DNA of 64,000 nt from AM-0621 sp964573505 (lineage in GTDB: Bacteria; Planctomycetota; Planctomycetia; Planctomycetales; Planctomycetaceae), in assembly GCA_964573505.1 (NCBI GenBank), contig CAZNMS010000003.1, positions 4,558 to 68,557 of the forward strand, read 5' to 3'. Made by a program: the position numbers and the translations under genes. Position 1 is the first letter of the stretch; each line of letters begins with the position of its first letter. The notes below the pieces were generated by a model. That model was not told where the DNA came from. It was given only the letters and a program-made list of their open reading frames with translations, and did no database searches. Shown here piece by piece: positions 58,327 through 64,000 of the stretch.

Positions 58327-58358
58327 GGGATCGTCGGTGAATGACTTCCCGAATTCGT

Positions 58359-58430
58359 CGCATGGACGCCTACGTCCGTGCTTCCTGTTTGTTGCAAGTT
58401 CATGCGGGTCGCTCTCGGACGTAGGCGTAG
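58359..58430. repeat. palindromic element downstream of the giant gene
   Basis: Related to 20051-20107: ATGGACGCCTACGTCCGTGC at the left and GCTCTCGGACGTAGGCGTAG at the right, with about 20 extra bases in the middle. It starts 32 bp after the giant gene's stop, in the convergent gap to the DUF1559 gene, where it could serve as a bidirectional stop. Confidence 0.65.
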
Positions 58431-58550
58431 TTGTTCCTCGACAATCCCTAAAACCGCCCGTCCGAATGCGGAGCGCATGCCGCATTCGAACTCTTCATCG
58501 GCGGTCTTACTGAATCGGCGGTTCTCCCCGTCTTCCACTTCGGTCGTCGA

Positions 58551-59519
58551 TCAGAACTCACCGGGAACTTCGTTGTTCGCCCGAGTGCCGAGTCCTTGAA
58601 ACACCGGGTACGACATCGACTCGCTCAAGAACCGCACCACTCCGTCGCCCATGCAGAAGTTTGCGCCGCCCGAATGCATGCTGCCGAAGGCCGAGATTCG
58701 AAAGTCTTCGAACTGATTGTTGTTCGCCGCAGTCGCCGACGGATGCAGGTAGTTGATGGGCACAGCAGTGCTCAGTGTGACGTCGCCAATGCCGGGCAAT
58801 CCGGTCGACGGTGCCCAATAACCCATTCCGTCCATTTGCGGGCGAGCATTCGTTGTCGCCCATTGTTTGTAGAGCTGATCAACGTGCGATCGTTCGCCGA
58901 ACAGCAGAGTGTTTGAAAGCCCGTCGGTCGCATCTCGATCACGCACGATGGCATTGCGCAAGAACATTCCGTCGGCAGTCACACCGGTCGGAAAGCGGCT
59001 CGGGTGATAGGACCATGAACCGGCATTGCCCGCGTAACTCGTCAGTCCGTAGCGCGTCAGAATCGGCGGAGTCACATTCGATGGCGTCGTCTCATAGACC
59101 GGCGCGGCCATGATGTCTGACGGGCAGACGAGCGACGAAATGACGTGCCCCGTTCGACCGCTCGACACGTTGCGCCACGGATCGTTCGTGTCCCACTGCT
59201 CCCACAACATGGCTTGATCGAGATTGCCTAACAGGAACACAAACAATCCGACCGCGCGGTTCTGAGGCGGATTCTGCTGACCGGCAGGCGTCGGCCAATT
59301 CAGCAACCCCGGCGGAAACGTTGTGACCGACTCGTGATAGTTATGAGCCGCGATGCCGAGCTGCTTGAGGTTGTTCGCGCACTGCGAACGTCTCGCCGCT
59401 TCGCGCGCTTGCTGCACCGCCGGCAGAAGCAACGCCACTAAGACCGCGATGATCGCGATGACGACGAGCAGTTCGATGAGCGTGAAGCCGCGAGACATCC
59501 CCTTTGAGTTCTTTCGCAT
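58551..59519 (-). CDS. DUF1559 pilin-like protein (planctomycete type)
   Basis: Secreted or membrane-anchored pseudopilin-like protein of 322 residues. A type IV prepilin N-terminus is evident: basic leader MRKNSKGMSRG, cleavage motif GFTLIELLVVIAII and a hydrophobic helix, followed by QQAREAARRSQCANNLKQLG, the DUF1559 opening. The family closes with an H-x9-DG-type motif, here SMHSGGANFCMGDGVVRFL. These proteins exist in tens to hundreds of copies per planctomycete genome; their role is unknown. The start has AAGGA 6 nt upstream. It is convergent with the giant gene, with a palindromic repeat in between. Confidence 0.95.
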   Translation of the reverse strand: MRKNSKGMSRGFTLIELLVVIAIIAVLVALLLPAVQQAREAARRSQCANNLKQLGIAAHNYHESVTTFPPGLLNWPTPAGQQNPPQNRAVGLFVFLLGNLDQAMLWEQWDTNDPWRNVSSGRTGHVISSLVCPSDIMAAPVYETTPSNVTPPILTRYGLTSYAGNAGSWSYHPSRFPTGVTADGMFLRNAIVRDRDATDGLSNTLLFGERSHVDQLYKQWATTNARPQMDGMGYWAPSTGLPGIGDVTLSTAVPINYLHPSATAANNNQFEDFRISAFGSMHSGGANFCMGDGVVRFLSESMSYPVFQGLGTRANNEVPGEF

Positions 59520-60159
59520 GACAGATCCTTTCCTCGATCACCGCGCGCAGCCTCATCGCTGTTCCTGAGCGACTGTTTGCAATGCTGCATGACCGCGCTG
59601 CGTGATCGAGTCTGACAACGGGCGAAGTTGGCGTTGCCTTCATCCCTAAGAGTGTGCCGCCGCTGGCACATCAAGTTGTCACATCAGCTCGTCAAACGGC
59701 GGCGGTGAGATGGCACAAGCCGCGACTTCCATGAGCCGCCGACGCTCTTGAGATCACACCGAGGATGACGAACCCGCCTGCGGGGCTCTCCCACTACTCG
59801 CGCTGAGCAGCCTCAGTTCGCGCGGTGAGCATTTCGCAGACGCTAAGTCGGACCATAAAGCCGCCGCCCTCACGCGCGAACCGATCTTCGTCGATGATTT
59901 GTTGTCGATGCGTCGCAGGGTTTGAGCAACGTCGCGATTATGGGCGCCTTTCTTAAATCGCCCCCGACCTTGTGTCGGGGGTTTAGCGGCTTTTGCGCTA
60001 CTCAAATTCAAGGGCGGTTTGAATAGCGCAAAGGCCGTTAAACCACTGGGACAAGCCCGAGTGGCGATTTAATTACAGCCTCGGAGCGAAAGGCGACCAC
60101 AGTCCTGCCGCGCGGCGGTCTCATCACTCGATGCGAAGTCCCCAAACTCGCGTAGCGTC
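59520..60159. other. intergenic region containing a structured repeat
   Basis: 640 bp with no convincing gene. The right half holds the second copy of the three-part palindromic element (59953-60072), followed by GGAGCGAAAGGCGAC at 60083-60097, a short motif also found at 61762-61776 and 63001-63015. The left part must contain the promoter of the DUF1559 gene. Confidence 0.5.
59953..60072. repeat. three-part palindromic element, copy 2
   Basis: Bounded by TTAAATCGCC and GGCGATTTAA. Inside are hairpin CCCCCGACCTTGTGTCGGGG, central arms GCGGCTTTTGCGCTACTCAA and GAATAGCGCAAAGGCCG, and a second hairpin CCACTGGGACAAGCCCGAGTGG. Matches copy 1 at 24993-25109 over its full length with scattered and partly compensatory changes, which favours a conserved folded form. 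Confidence 0.8.
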
Positions 60160-60954
60160 TTACTTCACTCGCAGCGACATCCACTCGGCGACCGCTGCTG
60201 ACTCGCCGGTATTCCGCACGACGAACAACATCGCGCGTCCGCAACGCAAACTCGGACGAGCATGCTTGCCGACCTCTACGGTGCCAGTCGTCACCACTGT
60301 GCCCGGCAGTTCGCTCAAGCCCGACCCGCGCGACTCCAGCGCTAACCCCGTGAGCGAATCCGTCATCTCGTCCGACGCCACTTCGCGGACTTCAATCGCT
60401 CGACTGTTGAGCGTCGCAATCGAAGTCGGTCCCGAGAGGTCATCCGGTTGATCGCGCCAGCGAATCAAACGCCCGTCGTTACCCGTCGACGCTAAGCCGA
60501 TCGCAGCCAGTGCTCCGATCACTCCGCCCTGCGTGCCGCCGAGCCCCTCTAAGCGCACCCCGCACTGCGCAGCCAAAACGCGAGCTTCCGCCTGAGTCAC
60601 GATCTCGCGCTGACAGCGCCGTCCCCACTCAACGATCTCGGTCGGCACGCTCGTCGTCAGACACAATCCGGGATCACTACCGGGAATGAAGTCGGCCAAC
60701 ATGAGTTGCTTGAACTCGTCGAACAGCGCCCCCAGTTCCGCTTCATTCATTGCGTGCGAGCCGCGCGGCTCAAGCACGATCGACGCCGAACCGTTATGGC
60801 TCGTGAACGGTACGCGATCGTCCATCAGCAACTGATGCCGCACGATCATGCGGCACGCAAAGCGATCGGCGAGTGCTTGAACGATGCTCTTCGCGAGCTT
60901 GTTCGTGCCGCGTGATTCGAGCGAGTCCGTATCGTCGATGCCGACGTAGATCAT
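60160..60954 (-). CDS. TiaS-like DDTDS-domain protein of unknown role
   Basis: Protein of 264 residues beginning MIYVGIDDTDSLESRGTNKL, the nucleotide-binding DDTDS/GT motif of the archaeal tRNA(Ile2) agmatidine synthetase (TiaS) N-terminal region. A second conserved-looking stretch is LEGLGGTQGGVIGALAAIGL. The OB-fold and zinc ribbon that archaeal TiaS uses to hold tRNA are absent, and bacteria normally modify this tRNA with TilS, so the substrate is probably different. I start at the ATG at 60954 because it forms an ATGA overlap with the stop of the upstream gene; a GTG at 60981 would lie inside that gene. Translational coupling ties it to the membrane protein before it. Family resemblance is good; function is unknown. 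Confidence 0.72.
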   Translation of the reverse strand: MIYVGIDDTDSLESRGTNKLAKSIVQALADRFACRMIVRHQLLMDDRVPFTSHNGSASIVLEPRGSHAMNEAELGALFDEFKQLMLADFIPGSDPGLCLTTSVPTEIVEWGRRCQREIVTQAEARVLAAQCGVRLEGLGGTQGGVIGALAAIGLASTGNDGRLIRWRDQPDDLSGPTSIATLNSRAIEVREVASDEMTDSLTGLALESRGSGLSELPGTVVTTGTVEVGKHARPSLRCGRAMLFVVRNTGESAAVAEWMSLRVK

Positions 60955-61547
60955 GCCGCATCCTGCGAGCTTGCTCGCCACTTAAAGAACACAAACGCCG
61001 CGATCAGTCCGGCCGCTAGCCCGAACAACGGGTACGACCACAAAGACGCCCACAACCAATCGGCAAAGCGTCGTTTGCCCTGCCCGGTCGCGAGCTTCTC
61101 TGTCAGCTTCACTAAAAAGGCTGCGGCATTCGCAATCAAGCCGGCTGTAACAATCCCGACATACAACCGCCATCCGCCTGATCTCAGCCGCCATAAGACC
61201 GCATCCAGCAGCGGTCCCGTCAGCGCCATGCTCGTGAGCGCCCCCAATCCGAGATCATGTGTTGTGAAGGTCCGCATCAGCAGTCCCGTCACCAGTCCCG
61301 ACGTCCCCATCACCGCGCCGCCGAGATGCCTCGGAGCCAATGCCAGTCCGAACGTCATCGGCAGCACCGATCGCACGATCGCATGCCCCGGCATCTGCAA
61401 CTTGAGATCCGGCAATGCCGAGACCATTGCTGCGACTGCCCCCATCGTGATCCATACGAGCCACTCAGAAGCACGCACCTGCGAATCGTGACGCGTCAGC
61501 ACCGGAAATCGACTACCGGCCCGCAAGCCGGGATGAACTGCAAACAT
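60951..61547 (-). CDS. Polytopic membrane protein of unknown function
   Basis: Protein of 198 residues with about six hydrophobic segments: WLVWITMGAVAAMVSALPDL, SVLPMTFGLALAPRHLGGAV, a Gly-rich segment (GTSGLVTGLL), GALTSMALTGPLLDAVLWRL, YVGIVTAGLIANAAAFLV and SYPLFGLAAGLIAAFVFF. Size and Gly-rich helices resemble small transporter subunits such as ECF S-components, but no signature motif fixes this. It is the first gene of a two-gene unit; its TGA overlaps the ATG of the TiaS-like gene, so the two are probably made together and may handle the same small molecule. No lipoprotein or export signal beyond the membrane helices. Confidence 0.7.
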   Translation of the reverse strand: MFAVHPGLRAGSRFPVLTRHDSQVRASEWLVWITMGAVAAMVSALPDLKLQMPGHAIVRSVLPMTFGLALAPRHLGGAVMGTSGLVTGLLMRTFTTHDLGLGALTSMALTGPLLDAVLWRLRSGGWRLYVGIVTAGLIANAAAFLVKLTEKLATGQGKRRFADWLWASLWSYPLFGLAAGLIAAFVFFKWRASSQDAA

Positions 61548-61895
61548 CGACGAAGAGCCTTTGAGAAGAAGAGACCGAAAACAGAAACCGCCGAAGAGTC
61601 ACGTTCTGCGACGGAAAAGGAAACAAAGCCGACCCCGAAGTTTGGCCTGCGCTATTGTGCGAAGTATTACATGGAAGACTGTAGGATGGCCGCCCCCGGC
61701 CGTCTTCCGTCTGTCATTCGGCACGTGAGCCGTCTCGAATGCGTTTGATAGTCATCTTTCGCAGAGCGAAAGGCGACAACCCATTGCCCGAACTCCCTCG
61801 CATCTCACAACCGAGTTGCGGCCAATACCCGCAGTGCATGAGAGTCCGACGCAGTCGTCATCATCCTTCATGCCTCTCAGATCGAGTTCCCTCGC
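61548..61895. other. divergent intergenic region
   Basis: 348 bp between the membrane-protein gene and the plus-strand envelope gene. It carries a short palindrome around CTTTCGCAGAGCGAAAGG (61757-61774), a member of a motif seen again at 62993-63018. No gene is apparent. Promoters for both flanks should be here. Confidence 0.45.
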
Positions 61896-62807
61896 ATGCG
61901 TTTCAAGAGTCGCTCGCCGCAGAACATCACGACCGTCATGCAACGGCGGTTGATCGCGCTCGTCGGCGGACTCGGAGCGTGCTTGATCCTGCTGCAATTG
62001 CTCGCGCAAGGCCGAGTCCCCGCATTGCTGACAGGAGACGCGGCTGACCCACTCGCTGCCACTCGGCATCTGAACTTGAAGCCGGACTTGAGCGACGATG
62101 AGTCCGAGCAATCACCGTCGCTCGTTCGAGTCGCCTCAGCCCAAGAAGCGAAGTCAGAAGCAAACGACGGACTCGCGATCGACGCCGAGTTACTCGAAGT
62201 CATCAAGGACAACTCGGTCGGCATCCGCGACTCGGAACGAGACCTCTACTTCATGCTCTTGAGGCGGCTGCAAACCGAGTCCGAAGAAGCGGTGAATCGA
62301 GCCGCTCAGTCGATCTCGTTCAACGTCTTGATGACCGACTCAAAGAAGTACTGCGGGCAACTCTTGCGGGTGAAAGGCGAGGCGCGGCGGATCGTCCCGC
62401 TGCCTCCGCAAGCTGATCGCAATCTACCTCAGCTTTATGAAGTTTGGCTCTTCACCGCAGACTCAGCGCTCAACCCGTATCGCATCGTGTGTTCGTCACT
62501 GCCCGAAGGAATGCCGACAGGCGACGACTTGAAGACCGCCCCGAAGGTGCAAGTCGTCGGCTACTACTTCAAGCGCTACGGCTACGCGACCGCCGACGGA
62601 CGCCTGCACGTCGCCCCGCTCGTGTTGTCAAAGACGCTGCAATGGCAGCGCACGACCCCGCGTTCCCCGCACGTCAATCCGACATCGAGCATCATCATCA
62701 CCGGCATCGTCGGCCTGCTCAGCCTGCTCGCCATCGTCTGGTGGCGCATGCGAGCCGGAGACCGCGAGTTCGAGCGTCGCTTCCTAAAACCAAACCGCCT
62801 CGTTTAA
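61896..62807 (+). CDS. Bitopic envelope protein of unknown function
   Basis: Protein of 303 residues with a transmembrane helix near each end: LIALVGGLGACLILLQLLAQ at about 18-37 and SIIITGIVGLLSLLAIVWWR at about 265-284. Between them is a soluble region of about 225 residues, presumably periplasmic, with a helical front and a beta-rich stretch that may be OB-like (CGQLLRVKGEARRIVPLP, YEVWLFTADSALNPYRIVCS, KVQVVGYYFKRYGYATADG). A cytoplasmic tail ends ERRFLKPNRLV. I do not recognise the family; proteins of this plan are often lineage-restricted in planctomycetes. An intrinsic terminator follows the TAA directly. Confidence 0.75.
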   Translation: MRFKSRSPQNITTVMQRRLIALVGGLGACLILLQLLAQGRVPALLTGDAADPLAATRHLNLKPDLSDDESEQSPSLVRVASAQEAKSEANDGLAIDAELLEVIKDNSVGIRDSERDLYFMLLRRLQTESEEAVNRAAQSISFNVLMTDSKKYCGQLLRVKGEARRIVPLPPQADRNLPQLYEVWLFTADSALNPYRIVCSSLPEGMPTGDDLKTAPKVQVVGYYFKRYGYATADGRLHVAPLVLSKTLQWQRTTPRSPHVNPTSSIIITGIVGLLSLLAIVWWRMRAGDREFERRFLKPNRLV

Positions 62808-62808
62808 C

Positions 62809-62833
62809 CGCGTGCCCAACGGGCCGCGTTTTT
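62809..62833 (+). terminator. Rho-independent terminator of the bitopic envelope gene
   Basis: CGCGTGCCCAACGGGCCGCG forms an 8-bp GC stem with one bulged T and an AAC loop, followed by TTTTTA. The stop codon of the gene sits in the conserved CTCGTTTAACCGC just before it, as at manA. Confidence 0.85.
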
Positions 62834-63046
62834 ATCGAGCAACTCAGACACTGGAGCACGCCCCCAAAACCAATCTCACCCCGCTCATCCGCGATGTCGT
62901 AGCGGCATACGTGCATTGTAGGACGCGTTACATAGTCGCTCTTCGCTCTGCGAAAGGGATTTGCTCTCGGGGCTTTTGCTCCGCAAAAGCTTCCTTTCGC
63001 GGAGCGAAAGGCGACTATCGGTTGCGGCTTCGCCACCTCGTTTAAC

Positions 63047-63071
63047 CGCGTGCCCATCGGGCCGCGCTTTT
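63047..63071 (+). terminator. Duplicate terminator hairpin
   Basis: CGCGTGCCCATCGGGCCGCG followed by CTTTTA. Same structure as 62809-62833 but with no gene ending at it, so it is probably a copy carried along by duplication. Confidence 0.65.
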
Positions 63072-63201
63072 ACCGGCCAACCCCCGCACCGAAGCCCGCC
63101 CCCCAAAACCAATCTCGCCCCACACGTCCGCAATTTCGTAGCGGCATACGCGCAGTGTGGTGCAACAAGTATCAATCACACCCTTCCCGGGACGACTCTG
63201 C

Positions 63202-63372
63202 ATGACGCGATCTGGCCCTCATTACTACTGGCAGGCAGGCATTCTGGCGTCGTTCACATTCTTGTGTGCCGCGTCATGCAAAGAGCGTTCCCGCGAGGCC
63301 ACCATCAGCGGCCTGCAAGCGGTAGAACAACAGCGAGTGGCGATCCAATACCCTAAGGCGGAGCCGCTATAA
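63202..63372 (+). CDS. Possible short lipoprotein or gene remnant
   Basis: Open frame of 56 residues: MTRSGPHYYWQAGILASFTF then LCAASCKERSREATISGL. The hydrophobic run ending AASC looks like a lipoprotein signal with the modified Cys at about residue 26, but the -3 position is Ala rather than the preferred Leu and the mature part is only about 30 residues. No Shine-Dalgarno. It may be a truncated remnant next to the duplicated module. It converges on the SUKH gene. Confidence 0.3.
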   Translation: MTRSGPHYYWQAGILASFTFLCAASCKERSREATISGLQAVEQQRVAIQYPKAEPL

Positions 63373-63446
63373 ACATCCCAACCGAGCTTCTTGAGCAACG
63401 AACTAAACACCGGCTGCGCGGGGTCCAATTCTCTATTTGTTATTTA

Positions 63447-63881
63447 TTATGCCTTCTCTTCCTCACGCCCGAGTGCCATTGCAAACACTTCAAAATCATG
63501 TGCGATCTCAACGGCATCGGATTCGTCCATTGTGATGAATGGCACCATGTAGACAGGACAAGGCGATCCGTCCTGTTTGCGAATCGCCAGCATTTCGCCG
63601 CCCCCATTGCTGCCAATTGCAAACCATCCGGGCAAGAATTCCTCCACATCATAAGAGTCGTTGTAGACGACAAGCTCTTCCGCAGACCAAAGCTGGAAGT
63701 ACCAAGGTTCGATGCAGAGAAATCCTTCGCCACCATTGCTGCATTGAAGAAACGCGATGATTTCCTTCGGCAAGTCAAAATCGGTCGCGGCGATCAGTGC
63801 CTGAATATCGACTTCAGTCGCCGCAGGACGTCGCGCCCATTCGGCTGTTGAATCGCTCAGGATTTCAATTAATGATGACAT
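63447..63881 (-). CDS. SUKH (SMI1/KNR4) family protein, possible immunity protein
   Basis: Single-domain protein of 144 residues with the SUKH layout: a short helical start, LPKEIIAFLQCSNGGEGF (the family's LPxxYxxFLxxxNGGEG motif), the Trp-rich LCIEPWYFQLWSAEELV, and FAIGSNGGGEMLAIR near the middle of the second half, followed by VYMVPFITMDESDAVEIAHD. In bacteria SUKH proteins are mostly immunity proteins that neutralise toxins of polymorphic or contact-dependent systems. No partner toxin is in the window; it would have to lie beyond the right edge, or this is an orphan. The DNA is more AT-rich than neighbouring genes, consistent with recent transfer. The ATG at 63881 gives the usual SUKH start; a TTG at 63896 is also open. 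Confidence 0.85.
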   Translation of the reverse strand: MSSLIEILSDSTAEWARRPAATEVDIQALIAATDFDLPKEIIAFLQCSNGGEGFLCIEPWYFQLWSAEELVVYNDSYDVEEFLPGWFAIGSNGGGEMLAIRKQDGSPCPVYMVPFITMDESDAVEIAHDFEVFAMALGREEEKA

Positions 63882-63921
63882 AACCGTGTAAATCAAATTG
63901 GCGAGGATGCTCTCGCAGCGA

Positions 63922-64000
63922 GGGGTCGGGTCTACGAAATTTCGAACTTGGCGGGAGTAGCGGCCTCATTGCATACCGAGTCTCTTTCCCGCCAAATTCG
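63922..64000. repeat. inverted repeats at the right window edge
   Basis: GGGGTCGGGTCTACGAAAT at 63922-63940 is the exact reverse complement of 10624-10642, upstream of the glycosyltransferase gene. Next to it CGAACTTGGCGGGA (63943-63956) pairs with TCCCGCCAAATTCG (63987-64000), 13 of 14 bases. The element may continue past the window. Confidence 0.6.

Larger units (their letters stand above)
62799..63165. repeat. duplicated terminator-containing module with an inverted-repeat core
   Basis: Two direct copies of about 130 bp (62799-62930 and 63037-63165) start CTCGTTTAACCGCGTGCCCA and end in GTAGCGGCATACGYGCAKTG. Between them, 62932-63018 is an inverted repeat with 26-base arms (ATAGTCGCTCTTCGCTCTGC then GAAAGG, and its near complement) enclosing a perfect small hairpin GCTTTTGCTCCGCAAAAGC (62972-62990). 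The outer copies look like a duplication that flanks an inserted palindromic element. Confidence 0.75.

Overview
The window looks like a piece of a Planctomycetota chromosome. The evidence is phylum-typical protein types: a DUF1559 pilin-like protein, a PknB-type kinase fused to TPR repeats, a giant surface protein with a LEPR-XLL-like N-terminus (SLEQRLLLSG), and spacers full of short palindromic repeats. Base composition is moderately GC-rich. Only some starts have a good Shine-Dalgarno sequence. Genus cannot be read from the sequence.

Layout. 1-8469 (minus strand) is a chemotaxis operon, in transcription order: a STAS-domain protein, a large hybrid CheA, CheW, a methyl-accepting chemotaxis protein, and CheB (cut by the window edge). 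9156-12313 (plus) holds a type I mannose-6-phosphate isomerase and a GT-C/ArnT-like membrane glycosyltransferase. 12512-14886 (minus) is a compact, lower-GC cassette of three overlapping genes: two unrecognised proteins and a ComEC-like metallo-beta-lactamase-fold protein. 15528-20021 is a Ser/Thr kinase-TPR receptor whose N-terminus carries about a dozen Asp/Thr repeats. 20173-24811 (minus) holds ruvB, a YebC/TACO1-family gene and a secreted TPR protein.

25663-58326 (half of the window) is one uninterrupted reading frame of about 10,890 codons. It encodes a giant, apparently cysteine-free secreted protein with repeat modules, RTX calcium-binding repeats, beta-helix/solenoid arrays, a C-type-lectin-like domain inside a compositionally distinct island, and a C-terminal matrixin-type zinc protease. 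After it come a DUF1559 protein, an ATGA-coupled pair (polytopic membrane protein plus a TiaS-like DDTDS protein), a bitopic envelope protein, and at the right edge a SUKH/SMI1-KNR4 protein.

How the parts fit. The chemotaxis proteins form one signalling array: receptor, coupling protein, histidine kinase and adaptation esterase. ManA supplies mannose-6-phosphate for activated sugars; the glycosyltransferase next door is a possible but unproven consumer. The giant protein is best read as a calcium-dependent adhesin or matrix protein with its own protease. The three-gene cassette is the best candidate for an undescribed system: it is operonic, compositionally distinct, next to an inverted repeat, and combines a DNA-uptake-type hydrolase fold with two unrecognised partners. 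Almost every spacer carries palindromic repeats of several families. One lies in-frame inside the glycosyltransferase gene, and others supply the stop codons or terminators of adjoining genes.
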